Notes: generated by a model from the sequence alone, not told the origin. A stretch of DNA of 16,988 nt from GW2011-AR15 sp964512765 (GCA_964512765.1 CAZEKF010000024.1:1-16988), one strand, 5' to 3'; positions 1-7,268 are shown, counted from the first letter of the stretch. A program made the numbers and translations.

Positions 1-10
1 GCCAATTCAT

Positions 11-33
11 CTGCGGGTCTAACAGACCTGCAG
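11..33. repeat. Inverted repeat at window edge
   Basis: Arms CTGCGGGTCT (11-20) and AGACCTGCAG (24-33) pair over 10 bp with one G-T wobble around a 3-nt loop. The stretch is about 50 % GC and stands out from the AT-rich sequence that follows. It may be a short genuine hairpin or a contig-end artefact. Confidence 0.5.
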
Positions 34-38
34 TATTC

Positions 39-452
39 TTGGCGGAGAATAAAAAGTTTGATACTGTCAGACAAGGGTACGAATATTATATTGATGAAAA
101 TGGAAATAGAAGAATGAGGAGAATAGATGATTCACAGGATATTATTAAAGCAGTTAAAACTGCAAAAGTATGGACACCTAGTTATCAAGGACAAGATGCA
201 TATTTTAGAATTGTTCAAGATGATATAGATATTGCATTTGCTGGTGAATTTGAACCTGATGGTGAATATACCAGAATAGAAATTCCAGCTGATACAATGT
301 TCCAAACAATGGTATCAAGAGCTTCAAATACTATTCGATTAGATGATTTTATGATAAACGAAGCGTTTGTTGACCAAGGATTTACATGTAGAGTTGGAAA
401 AGAGTCAGAAGATCACACTCATAAAGCATATCAATTTACACTATCAGGTTAA
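39..452 (+). CDS. Unknown small acidic protein; 5' end uncertain
   Basis: I do not recognise this 137-residue protein. It is hydrophilic and acidic, with no membrane segment or signal peptide, and rich in aromatic and Asp/Glu residues (for example DAYFRIVQDDIDIAF near residues 53-67). The start used is a TTG at 39. The frame stays open to the left edge, so the real start may lie outside the window or have been lost in a faulty contig end: GC content falls abruptly after about base 50, and the TTG-GCG-GAG context would suit an ATG start. The 3' end overlaps the stop of the convergent Lrp-like gene by 9 bp. Codon use and composition match the unknown genes at 1533-6065, so it may belong to the same accessory block. 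That is inference. The reading frame is convincing; the function is unknown. Confidence 0.6.
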   Translation: MAENKKFDTVRQGYEYYIDENGNRRMRRIDDSQDIIKAVKTAKVWTPSYQGQDAYFRIVQDDIDIAFAGEFEPDGEYTRIEIPADTMFQTMVSRASNTIRLDDFMINEAFVDQGFTCRVGKESEDHTHKAYQFTLSG

Positions 453-1415
453 ATATACTGATTTATATTCTTTATTAACTTGATTAAAATAATAATCTTT
501 AACAATTTTCTTAAATCTATGTTTTAATTTTTTGACAATTCCAAAAAACTCACTATTATTCTTTGTAATAATTTCTAATTCTATTTGAGAGTGTGCCAAT
601 GCTTTAACCAAATAAATTATGTTATCATCCTGGTTTGCATATGAGACCATTTCATGAAACGTTTTGTTTCCCAGGTTTTGTGTCAACAAAAATAATTTAT
701 AATAATGATATCCCAATACTGAATAATTTAACTTTGCCCTATATGCAAGGATAATGTTGTTTTTTTCTAACTTAGAAATTTTATTTAGAATTGTTTTTGA
801 TGTCAAATTAACTTTCTTTGCTAACTGAACAATGCTTATTCTTGCATTATTTGATAATATTTCAAGAATTTTAATTTCATTTTTATCTAACTGAGAAACG
901 CATTTTTTTCTACCAATATATCCATCATCAGAATATTTTCTTATTGTAGTATTTTTATACAAAAAATTATTTTGAAAATAATAAATTTTAGAACCTATTG
1001 AAAAATCCATGTTATTAACATAATGTCCATACTTATGTAATAACAAATCAATTCTAGATTCAAATTCATATAAATCTTTTATTGATAGTGAAAAAGCCAG
1101 GTCATACTTACCGCCAACACTTACAACAAAACCATATTTTCTTGATTCGAGCATAAAATCGATTAGATTTTGTTCTTCTTCATTAGATATGTTATGAAAT
1201 TTGATCCAGCCTCTAATATGATGGTAACCAATTCTAGTTAAATCAATCATCGCATAATATCCCTCAATGACTTTTAGTTTTTCTAATTTTTTTATCCTAT
1301 AATTAACAGAATCATGTGATAAACCAACTGCTCTTCCAATCTGTGTATTAGACTGTCTTGCATTCAAGTCCAATTGTTGTAATATTTTTTTATCTTTAAC
1401 ATCTAATTTTATCAT
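444..1415 (-). CDS. Tandem Lrp/AsnC-type transcriptional regulator (double HTH)
   Basis: This is a 323-residue DNA-binding regulator built from two Lrp/AsnC-like halves. The first winged helix-turn-helix spans residues 4-50 (LDVKDKKILQQLDLNARQSN, then a recognition helix around SHDSVNYRIKKLEKL). A ligand-binding/RAM-like region follows at 55-145, with a second HTH at 175-222 (DKNEIKILEILSNNARISI) and a second RAM-like region at 230-318. Ordinary Lrp proteins are about 150 residues with one copy of each domain, so this is a fused duplication resembling the protein at 10099-11133. ATG 1415 lies about 30 nt downstream of a TTTAAATAT box with no Shine-Dalgarno site, so the message is probably leaderless. 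It is divergent from the unknown cluster at 1533-6065 and shares a promoter region with it, which makes it a candidate regulator of that cluster and of itself. The effector ligand is unknown. Confidence 0.85.
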   Translation of the reverse strand: MIKLDVKDKKILQQLDLNARQSNTQIGRAVGLSHDSVNYRIKKLEKLKVIEGYYAMIDLTRIGYHHIRGWIKFHNISNEEEQNLIDFMLESRKYGFVVSVGGKYDLAFSLSIKDLYEFESRIDLLLHKYGHYVNNMDFSIGSKIYYFQNNFLYKNTTIRKYSDDGYIGRKKCVSQLDKNEIKILEILSNNARISIVQLAKKVNLTSKTILNKISKLEKNNIILAYRAKLNYSVLGYHYYKLFLLTQNLGNKTFHEMVSYANQDDNIIYLVKALAHSQIELEIITKNNSEFFGIVKKLKHRFKKIVKDYYFNQVNKEYKSVYLT

Positions 1416-1441
1416 TGTTTTGCGTAATTAAAGAAATCTTA

Positions 1442-1450
1442 TATTTAAAG
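1442..1450 (-). promoter_or_regulatory. TATA box of the 1415 regulator gene
   Basis: Read on the minus strand this is CTTTAAATA, centred about 30 nt upstream of the ATG at 1415. It fits the leaderless promoter pattern seen across the window. It overlaps the left end of the conserved element at 1444-1485. Confidence 0.6.
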
Positions 1451-1485
1451 ACTACTCAAAATACGTATTTTTTCTTAAAACATTT
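1444..1485 (+). promoter_or_regulatory. Conserved upstream element, copy A (candidate Lrp operator)
   Basis: The element contains AAAGACTACT followed by a 22-nt stretch that matches copy B (1972-2013) at 17 positions; the ten preceding bases are identical. It includes a perfect 14-bp palindrome, AAAATACGTATTTT (1458-1471), a plausible dimeric operator. It lies between the TATA box of the minus-strand regulator and the promoter region of the gene at 1533, so a protein bound here could affect both. The binding role is inferred. Confidence 0.55.
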
Positions 1486-1520
1486 AATCAATATGTATTG
1501 AAATTAAAAATCTAATAATT

Positions 1521-1526
1521 GGAGGG
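1521..1526 (+). promoter_or_regulatory. Strong Shine-Dalgarno site for the 1533 gene
   Basis: GGAGGG lies 6 nt upstream of ATG 1533. Most first genes in this window look leaderless, so this strong site marks a leadered and probably well-translated mRNA. Confidence 0.7.
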
Positions 1527-1532
1527 ATATAT

Positions 1533-1946
1533 ATGGCAGATCGAAATCAGGGCGCAGATAATCGAGGTAAATATCAACCTCTTGCATACATTAGTGCATT
1601 AACAACCACTTTAATTGTTCCTACTTGGACAGGAATTACATTAGCTAATGCAAATCAACCACCTTTACCATATCACGTGGCTGCAGTAGCTGGTGTAACA
1701 GATTTAATTTCAGGAGCATATATTGGGCATGCGCAAAACGATCCAGATAATATCTGGGCAGTAGGTGAACTTCCAGGAGGAGCTGTAGGTGGAATTGGTG
1801 GAGCTGTTTTTGCTGGAGCAACCCATATGATAGCATATCATATGACTAAAGCTTATTCAGCTATCCCAGAATGTGTAAGAACACAAATAAATTTAGCTGT
1901 TCGTGAAGGAGTTAGTAGATTACCTTCGTTAACTGATATTATATAA
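1533..1946 (+). CDS. Small Gly/Ala-rich membrane protein, unknown
   Basis: I do not recognise this 137-residue protein. After a short polar N-terminus (about 15 residues) it has three hydrophobic stretches: residues 16-38 (PLAYISALTTTLIVPTWTGI region), 46-65 (HVAAVAGVTDLISGAYIGHA) and 78-102, which carries a Gly-zipper-like run GGAVGGIGGAVFAGA. A polar tail with a Cys follows. Such Gly-rich hairpins are common in small oligomerising membrane proteins, but no family assignment is made. The ATG at 1533 has a strong Shine-Dalgarno site. It is divergent from the Lrp-like regulator and is followed by a second promoter at about 2015, so it is probably its own transcript within a shared regulon. Function unknown. 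Confidence 0.7.
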   Translation: MADRNQGADNRGKYQPLAYISALTTTLIVPTWTGITLANANQPPLPYHVAAVAGVTDLISGAYIGHAQNDPDNIWAVGELPGGAVGGIGGAVFAGATHMIAYHMTKAYSAIPECVRTQINLAVREGVSRLPSLTDII

Positions 1947-1971
1947 TTATGCGTGAAAAGCTTACTATAAT

Positions 1972-2013
1972 ATTAAAAGACTACTTTAAACACGCATTTT
2001 TTGTTAAGATGTT
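1972..2013 (+). promoter_or_regulatory. Conserved upstream element, copy B
   Basis: AAAAGACTACT (1975-1985) followed by a 22-nt stretch ending GTTAA repeats copy A at 1444-1485. It ends about two bases before the likely TATA box of the gene at 2046. A CACGCAT half-site (1991-1997) is mirrored by ATGCGTG at 1949-1955. The position immediately upstream of TATA in both copies suggests a regulator site shared by the two transcripts. Confidence 0.55.
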
Positions 2014-2014
2014 T

Positions 2015-2022
2015 CATATATT
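2015..2022 (+). promoter_or_regulatory. TATA box of the 2046 operon
   Basis: CATATATT is centred about 27 nt upstream of ATG 2046, the spacing of a leaderless archaeal transcript. No Shine-Dalgarno site precedes this ATG. Confidence 0.45.
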
Positions 2023-2045
2023 GTTTACTTTTCAATTAATATAAT

Positions 2046-2735
2046 ATGTCAATAAACTTGTTGATAGTAGGAGACCCTGCATGGGCACATTCTATTGTGG
2101 TTGAGTTAGAAAGATGTGGTATTTATAATTATGACATAATCAAACAAGAAGATGCCTGGGAAGCATTAACCTCTATTGATTCGGACCGTCCTCCAGATAT
2201 AATCATTAGTGAATTAGACACTCACACAATATCTGGTGTTGAATTTTATCAGCAGTTGCATAGAAAGTTTTCCCAATATGTTGAGTCTAACCCAAATTAT
2301 GATGCACCATATACAGATTTTATTTTTTATTTTCCATTCTCATCTGGACAAGATTCCATTGATTTAATTGATAGAATTGGAAATGAATTTCCTAAACCAG
2401 ATAATATTCTTAACAGTAATACGTTTGACACTGAAAAACTTACCAATATTGTTGAGGGTCATGTCACAGCAAAGATAAATGGTTATGAAAATGAAATTGA
2501 TTACATAAAAGAAAAATATATTATTGCTATACCTTCTATGGCAATTGGTGCTATGGTAACTGTAGTAGGAGGTCTGCTATTTTATAGAGTTCCATTTCAT
2601 CCTGTTGCAATGCTAGCAGGGTTTGCAGGGTTGATCTTTACTGCTCTTAGTGCAACTGTTACTTCTATAAGAAATTCTGAGATTAAGTATTACAAACAGT
2701 TAATCAATGAAAAGGTGAGTGAAAATGCCGGTTAA
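2046..2735 (+). CDS. Membrane-anchored receiver-like protein with Glu at the phospho-acceptor position
   Basis: This 229-residue protein starts like a response-regulator receiver domain. It has beta-1 INLLIVGDPAW (3-13), a helix, an EALTSI segment (39-44), then PDIIISELD and SGVEF (50-67), which matches the PD-hydrophobic-D...G-E pattern around the phosphorylated Asp of CheY-like proteins. At that position the residue is Glu56, the usual acidic pair near residue 9 is reduced to Gly-Asp, and the conserved Lys after beta-5 is not evident. I therefore read it as a non-phosphorylatable pseudo-receiver. Two membrane helices follow (about 158-179 and 186-206), then a short charged tail, so the receiver-like domain and tail should both face the cytoplasm. 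The 3' end overlaps the next gene, which has the same layout. No kinase is visible nearby. The receiver call rests on pattern only. Confidence 0.6.
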   Translation: MSINLLIVGDPAWAHSIVVELERCGIYNYDIIKQEDAWEALTSIDSDRPPDIIISELDTHTISGVEFYQQLHRKFSQYVESNPNYDAPYTDFIFYFPFSSGQDSIDLIDRIGNEFPKPDNILNSNTFDTEKLTNIVEGHVTAKINGYENEIDYIKEKYIIAIPSMAIGAMVTVVGGLLFYRVPFHPVAMLAGFAGLIFTALSATVTSIRNSEIKYYKQLINEKVSENAG

Positions 2736-4029
2736 TCTATTATTAGTTGGAAAAAGAGAATGGGCTGTTCCTATTGAATTTCCATTTTATGAACCAGGAA
2801 CACCAAGTAGGAGTTTACACGATTTTGCAATATTTCATGCTGAAAATGGATATTCAGGTATAACAAAAGCAGCCGCTATAAGGCCTGACATAATTATTGC
2901 TGATTCAAACCTTGATCATGTATCTACAGCAGATTTGATAACAAGGCTCCAAACAGCATCTGATGGATGCTTGCATATGAATGAATTAATTATTTTTAGT
3001 GAATTTGAAGACAAACAAGATATTGCAAATACATTAGGTTTACAAGTTGGTGATTTGGAAACTAGAGTTGATGACTTATATCCTGAAGAGTATTTGTATT
3101 CAGAACCACATGAGTTTCCATTATTAATTTTTAATAGAAAAGACATGGAACCTAGTGTATTATACTATCATGTGAATAATTTTGTTGCTGATAGAGCACA
3201 TAAATTATACAATAAATTTACAGAACAGCAATTTAAATTTGGCAAATCATTTGTACTAGCTGGCATGCTCTTTGCAGTAACTATGGGTTTGCTTGGTTAT
3301 GGTTTATTAGGTCCTGTTGATCCTCTGGCTCCTGTCTGTCTAGCATCGATACCTGCAACTGTGTTATTACCTCTATCATCTGTTGTAAATAATGCATGGA
3401 ATCTGAGCAGAAACTATAAGCAAAGATGGAAAAAATTAGAATCTCCAAAAGATCATGACTATTATAAAGAAGTGTTACATAGCGCAGAACATTGGGTATT
3501 TAATGGAAGAATCAATTATTCAATGTGGCTGCTTGATTCAATTAATAACCCAGAAGAAAGGCGTCAATCAGGTGTATTTACTGATTCAGATAGGTCAATA
3601 AATGATGTCTTTGGATTAGTATACGTAAATGCTACTAACATTTCTCTTGAAGAAGCATCCAATCATTTAGAATATGCAAAGTCTGAATATACTCATTTAG
3701 AACAGGATGACATTGTTCCAGATGAAGTAATCAAAGATTTGAATTCTCGATTACAATTTGTAAATGTTCATTTGTTAAATTCTGTTAATACTGCTAGACA
3801 TGGAATTGATTTCGGATATGATTCGTTTTTAGTTACTAACCCTATTGATAGTCAACAATTGTCAACTAGAAGATTATTTGATTACACTTCAGAAAAATTT
3901 GAAGAAGTGTTTAGTAAAGAAAGTGTTGACAAATCTGATGTTGATGGATTATTAGCATGTTATGATGCTCTTATCCAAGGATATCGTTCTGCTATAGTTG
4001 AGACAAGAGTTGAATTAATAGAATTATAA
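2725..4029 (+). CDS. Membrane-anchored receiver-like protein with long helical C-terminal domain
   Basis: Counting from ATG 2725, this is a 434-residue protein with the same N-terminal plan as the upstream gene: beta-1 VNLLLVG (3-9), then RPDIIIADSNLD (53-64) with Asp60 at the phospho-acceptor position, then LIIFSEF as a later strand. Two membrane helices follow at about 174-196 and 201-223. The C-terminal 210 residues are polar, predicted helical, and unique to this member (for example SLEEASNHLEYAKSEYTHLE, 307-326); they may be the effector or partner-binding part. ATG 2725 is preferred over GTG 2719 because the AAGGTGAG site (about 2711-2718) is well spaced for it. It overlaps the preceding gene by 11 bp, implying translational coupling. 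The receiver resemblance is from motifs only; the C-terminal domain is unrecognised. Confidence 0.6.
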   Translation: MPVNLLLVGKREWAVPIEFPFYEPGTPSRSLHDFAIFHAENGYSGITKAAAIRPDIIIADSNLDHVSTADLITRLQTASDGCLHMNELIIFSEFEDKQDIANTLGLQVGDLETRVDDLYPEEYLYSEPHEFPLLIFNRKDMEPSVLYYHVNNFVADRAHKLYNKFTEQQFKFGKSFVLAGMLFAVTMGLLGYGLLGPVDPLAPVCLASIPATVLLPLSSVVNNAWNLSRNYKQRWKKLESPKDHDYYKEVLHSAEHWVFNGRINYSMWLLDSINNPEERRQSGVFTDSDRSINDVFGLVYVNATNISLEEASNHLEYAKSEYTHLEQDDIVPDEVIKDLNSRLQFVNVHLLNSVNTARHGIDFGYDSFLVTNPIDSQQLSTRRLFDYTSEKFEEVFSKESVDKSDVDGLLACYDALIQGYRSAIVETRVELIEL

Positions 4030-4048
4030 TTGTGAGAGGGATGAAAAA

Positions 4049-4429
4049 ATGACATATAGAACAATAGATTTTGGCTCTAATTTAGGTTTGGACATATTAA
4101 TACCAATTTTATTGGAAACTGGAGAAGACATGGGTTGGTCTCCTGTAATTAAAAGTGCTTATAATAAATTTCCCATAAAAGAAGAATATACTTCCAGAGA
4201 AATTCAAGAAATGAGACAAGCATTGGGGCTTCATATTGAATTCTATCATAAAAAAGGTATATTAAAATTCCCAGCAATGGAAACCAGTACTCTAAATTTG
4301 CGTTATAATGAAGTTACAATTTTTTATGGTTTTGGAAGTATAGGGATATTTACATCTGAACAACAATCAGCTAAGTTTACTGGAAAATTGCAGTCTAAAA
4401 TTCAAGAAGTTTACAAAGGAGAAAGGTAA
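4049..4429 (+). CDS. Unknown soluble protein in the receiver-like operon
   Basis: I do not recognise this 126-residue protein. It has no clear signal peptide or membrane helix. A polar, helical middle (EEYTSREIQEMRQALGLHIE, about 45-64) is followed by a strand-rich part around YNEVTIFYGFGSIGIF (86-101) and a basic C-terminal helix. GAGAGGG about 10 nt upstream of ATG 4049 serves as its ribosome binding site. It follows the preceding gene by 19 bp and is followed 3 bp later by the next, so co-transcription is likely. Function unknown. Confidence 0.65.
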   Translation: MTYRTIDFGSNLGLDILIPILLETGEDMGWSPVIKSAYNKFPIKEEYTSREIQEMRQALGLHIEFYHKKGILKFPAMETSTLNLRYNEVTIFYGFGSIGIFTSEQQSAKFTGKLQSKIQEVYKGER

Positions 4430-4432
4430 AAA

Positions 4433-5362
4433 ATGCAAACCATACCTGATAACGGAAACTCAATTATTGGATTATTGGACATTGAAGGTGAAGATACAGG
4501 GATAGGTACTGTTGAAGGATTATTAAATGATAAAGGATACCAAACTCAAACTTATGTTATTAAAGATAAACAAGATATTACAGATGCAGCTGAACAGTTT
4601 CACTCAGTAACTTTTTTTTCTGATCAGTTTGATAGAGATTTAATACACACATATAGTTTATGGGGATCTCTAGGGAAACCACTTAAATTGGTTGTTGGAG
4701 TAATGGATACTTTTGATTGGTCAGAACCCATGAAACTTGTCAGACCCATAGCAACTAATGGTTATGGAGCAGAAAGTGTCATGATCTTGACCACTGATGA
4801 AAGAACTAAAGAAGAAGAGTCACTTAGTGTTTCTGAGTTATATGATGTGAGAATAAATGCTGCTTTAGAAGCTGTGTTTAAGTCTTTGTTATATTGGGAT
4901 AAAACTGTTCAGAATCCTACTGATTTTGCATATTCACACGGCTTTTTATTTCATACAGAATCTCCAGAAAATCCAAATTTACAACTATACTGTACAAGAC
5001 ATCATGTATTAGAAACTCCTGGATCAAATGCTTCTGTTCCAAATTTAGATGAAAAAGCCACATACTGGCATTCAAAAAACCATGGTATAGAATGGAGAAC
5101 ACAAAAAGAAGTTATTGATTCATTGATAGCTGTTTATGAAGAATTAGGGATTGAAAGAGTCCCAACAAGTTTCAGGTCAAGTAGATCATGTTTAGTTGAA
5201 AATAGTTCTCATGTTTGTGATTCTGTACAATTAACTGGAAAACATAGAAATTATGGATTAACAGTTGCTATTGGTTATTCTGGATTTAAAAGTGGAGTAA
5301 TAGAATCTAATTTTCCAATAATTGAACAGTTAGAAATTATGCGTGGACATAATGGCAACTAA
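4433..5362 (+). CDS. Unknown soluble protein, possible Rossmann-like N-terminal half
   Basis: This 309-residue protein matches nothing I know. The N-terminal half alternates short hydrophobic strands and helices (NSIIGLLDIEGED, HSVTFFSDQFD, LKLVVGVMDTFDW, AESVMILTTDE), which could be an alpha/beta sandwich; this is weak evidence. The C-terminal half is polar and contains several His and Cys residues (LYCTRHHVLE near 184-193, SSHVCDSVQL near 259-268) that might bind a metal, but the spacing fits no motif I can name. No membrane segment is apparent. The upstream AAAGGAGAAAGG provides its ribosome site. The 3' end overlaps the next gene by 11 bp. Operon position links it to the receiver-like membrane proteins. 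Confidence 0.65.
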   Translation: MQTIPDNGNSIIGLLDIEGEDTGIGTVEGLLNDKGYQTQTYVIKDKQDITDAAEQFHSVTFFSDQFDRDLIHTYSLWGSLGKPLKLVVGVMDTFDWSEPMKLVRPIATNGYGAESVMILTTDERTKEEESLSVSELYDVRINAALEAVFKSLLYWDKTVQNPTDFAYSHGFLFHTESPENPNLQLYCTRHHVLETPGSNASVPNLDEKATYWHSKNHGIEWRTQKEVIDSLIAVYEELGIERVPTSFRSSRSCLVENSSHVCDSVQLTGKHRNYGLTVAIGYSGFKSGVIESNFPIIEQLEIMRGHNGN

Positions 5363-6065
5363 TGTTTTAAAAAATGCAGTTAATGCTTTTCATACAGGTG
5401 CTGTGCATAGAAATTTTATAGCAACTCCTGGTTTGTGGCATGTGGTCAAAAGTGGACCTTCACTTAAACCAGTTATAGGATACGTACAAGTTAAACCTAA
5501 TGATTATGTACCCAAATACCTTGATGAACCTCCTCAGTTTCTTGTACCAGGTAAAAATAACATAGAATTACTAAAAGGTCACTATTTTAGCGGTTATTCA
5601 ATTTTACTTCACGGATATAAACCTGAAAATCATACCTTAACAAGTCTTGATTATAATATGCTAGTAATGATGGGATTAAAACAACAAGTTCAAGATAATT
5701 TTGGTATTGATGATGATGATACACTTAATTTATACTTATCAGAAAATGAACTTGAAAATATTATTGCAATGGCACAAAGGTTTGAAATAGACCATTCTTT
5801 ACCAGCTACCCAACAAAGTCTATTATTCCAACAAAGAGTTGACCCTGATGCAACTTTATCAGAATGTATAGTTACAGTTCCACACAAACAATTAGCTAGC
5901 TTTAAAAGTAAATTTTTTATGAAAATTGACGAGAGGGAATATACTGGTCATGGAGAATACACGCTTGGATTATTTCACGGAACTCCTAAATCACCTAAGA
6001 TTTATGAAGTGTTTAGATCAGAATTTATCGTATATCTTACTACTCCTGACGATTATTATAAATAA
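5352..6065 (+). CDS. Unknown soluble protein ending the accessory operon
   Basis: Counting from ATG 5352 this is a 237-residue protein I do not recognise. It is hydrophilic, with mixed strand-like segments (PVIGYVQVKP, GYSILLHGYK, SECIVTVPHK) and an acidic helical middle (DDDDTLNLYLSENELENIIA, about 121-140). There is no membrane helix or signal peptide. An upstream GTG at 5343 in the same frame is also possible, but the ATG-GCA start is preferred; the ribosome site is weak, and the 11-bp overlap with the preceding gene suggests coupled translation. It is the last gene of the plus-strand run and converges on the cdc6 gene with a 5-bp gap. Function unknown. Confidence 0.65.
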   Translation: MATNVLKNAVNAFHTGAVHRNFIATPGLWHVVKSGPSLKPVIGYVQVKPNDYVPKYLDEPPQFLVPGKNNIELLKGHYFSGYSILLHGYKPENHTLTSLDYNMLVMMGLKQQVQDNFGIDDDDTLNLYLSENELENIIAMAQRFEIDHSLPATQQSLLFQQRVDPDATLSECIVTVPHKQLASFKSKFFMKIDEREYTGHGEYTLGLFHGTPKSPKIYEVFRSEFIVYLTTPDDYYK

Positions 6066-6070
6066 AATTA

Positions 6071-7141
6071 TCAATACTCATCCAACTTAGTTTCACGTTC
6101 GTATTTAACAATGGTTGTTGTACCTTCTATGCCGCCTAATTGTTTCATAGTAGAAATAAACTTGTTTTTGGCAAGGTAATCAATCTTTCTCTTAAACGTT
6201 CGGTAAACACCGTCACCGCCGTTGTTAGAGTATATTTCAAACAACTCGCCAATTCTTTTACCTGAATTTTCTTTAACAATCTTCATGATTAACTTTTCAT
6301 CGTCTTTTAATTCTTCTGACTTCTTAACCTTAATATTAGATATTTTATCAATTGCAATATTAACATCTTCTGATAATATTTTTCTAGAAGCTCGTTCTTC
6401 AGCAGCGTTACCTGCTTCTTTTAATATGTACAAACCAGTGCGTACATCACCAATCTCTGAGGTTTTTTTAATAGCAATGTTAAGTGCAGTATCATCCCAA
6501 ACATTAGGCACAAATGCGTATTTCAACCGTTGTTTTAATATTCCAGCTATTTCATTTGAATTATATTTTTTAAACTCTAAAAATTCTAGTGTTAACCTTG
6601 ACTTAATACGCTCGTCTAAATCAACTGCCCATGACTTGTAGTTTGTTATCAACACAATGGTTTTTCTATAAATCTTTTCTAAAATCATATAAAGAAAATC
6701 CAGGTCTTCAACTTTATCAATTTCATCAAAACAAAACACTACTGACTTTTTATTAAGATCTTTCTGGATTAGTTTAAACAATTCTTCAGTTTTTTTATTA
6801 TGCGTGAATTTATAGCCAAGAATGTCACATAGCTCAAGTATTATTTTGAAAGTAGTGTTCTTCTGCCATGTGTTAATGTATATTGGAATAATGTCATCTG
6901 TTTTTTCTTCTAACTCTCTTAATACATGCCTTGTAGCTGCTGTTTTACCTATTCCTGGTGGTCCATGCAGTAAAACATTTTTACCGTTTCTATTACCAAA
7001 CAATGGCTTTATACAGAGTGCAAGATGTTTTTGTTCTTTTTCTCTGTAAGGTATTAATTTTGGCAAATAATCATAATCTAATGCAACAGGGTCCATGAAT
7101 AAAGATTCATTATCCTTCAACATATCATCAAACAATGTCAT
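6071..7141 (-). CDS. cdc6: Orc1/Cdc6-type replication initiator (AAA+ ATPase with winged helix)
   Basis: Archaeal Orc1/Cdc6 proteins bind origin recognition boxes and load MCM helicase. Counting from ATG 7141, Walker A is LLHGPPGIGKT (57-67), Walker B is VFCFDEID (135-142), sensor 1 is around VLITNYKSW (163-171), an arginine-finger-type segment LDERIKSRL lies at 175-183, and sensor 2 is around GDVRTGL (231-237). A C-terminal winged helix covers about 280-345. The length of about 356 residues is a little short of the usual 380-420. Two further in-frame starts exist upstream (ATG 7150 and TTG 7159). ATG 7141 is chosen because it lies about 28 nt from the TTTTAAATAC box, the leaderless spacing used elsewhere here. 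The gene reads away from a repeat with origin-box-like sites, supporting a local origin. Whether that replicon is the chromosome or an integrated element is open. Confidence 0.9.
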   Translation of the reverse strand: MTLFDDMLKDNESLFMDPVALDYDYLPKLIPYREKEQKHLALCIKPLFGNRNGKNVLLHGPPGIGKTAATRHVLRELEEKTDDIIPIYINTWQKNTTFKIILELCDILGYKFTHNKKTEELFKLIQKDLNKKSVVFCFDEIDKVEDLDFLYMILEKIYRKTIVLITNYKSWAVDLDERIKSRLTLEFLEFKKYNSNEIAGILKQRLKYAFVPNVWDDTALNIAIKKTSEIGDVRTGLYILKEAGNAAEERASRKILSEDVNIAIDKISNIKVKKSEELKDDEKLIMKIVKENSGKRIGELFEIYSNNGGDGVYRTFKRKIDYLAKNKFISTMKQLGGIEGTTTIVKYERETKLDEY

Positions 7142-7159
7142 TAATTCCATATTAATCAA

Positions 7160-7268
7160 AGAATGTATTTAAAAGTTCGCTTTATAAACCTTACGTGAGA
7201 ATGTCCAGTGTGTCCAGTGGGATATTATTAGACGAGAAAATATGAAAAAATAGTGTCCAGTGATAAAA
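7160..7268. other. Candidate replication origin next to cdc6
   Basis: This non-coding spacer holds three direct TGTCCAGTG boxes (7202-7210, 7211-7219, 7254-7262), the second followed by GG. The core TCCAGTGG resembles the centre of archaeal origin recognition boxes as I recall them from Pyrococcus. Between boxes two and three is an AT-rich stretch (7221-7250) that could unwind. Adjacency to the initiator gene is the usual archaeal arrangement. The G-rich extension of full-length boxes is not seen, and no experiment or skew analysis is available. Confidence 0.5.
7165..7174 (-). promoter_or_regulatory. TATA box of cdc6
   Basis: TTTTAAATAC on the minus strand is centred about 28 nt from ATG 7141, supporting that start and a leaderless mRNA. 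The TGTCCAGTG boxes of the adjacent repeat begin 28 bp further upstream, so the initiator could regulate its own gene. Confidence 0.55.

Noticed and set aside
15..40. GTCTAAC near the left edge recalls the inverse core of an integron attC site.
   Set aside because: No matching GTTRRRY core or suitable paired structure follows, and no integrase is present.
6222..6641. 139-codon plus-strand frame opposite cdc6.
   Set aside because: It is the complement of a well-conserved AAA+ gene; its composition is that of an antisense shadow and it has no promoter or ribosome site.
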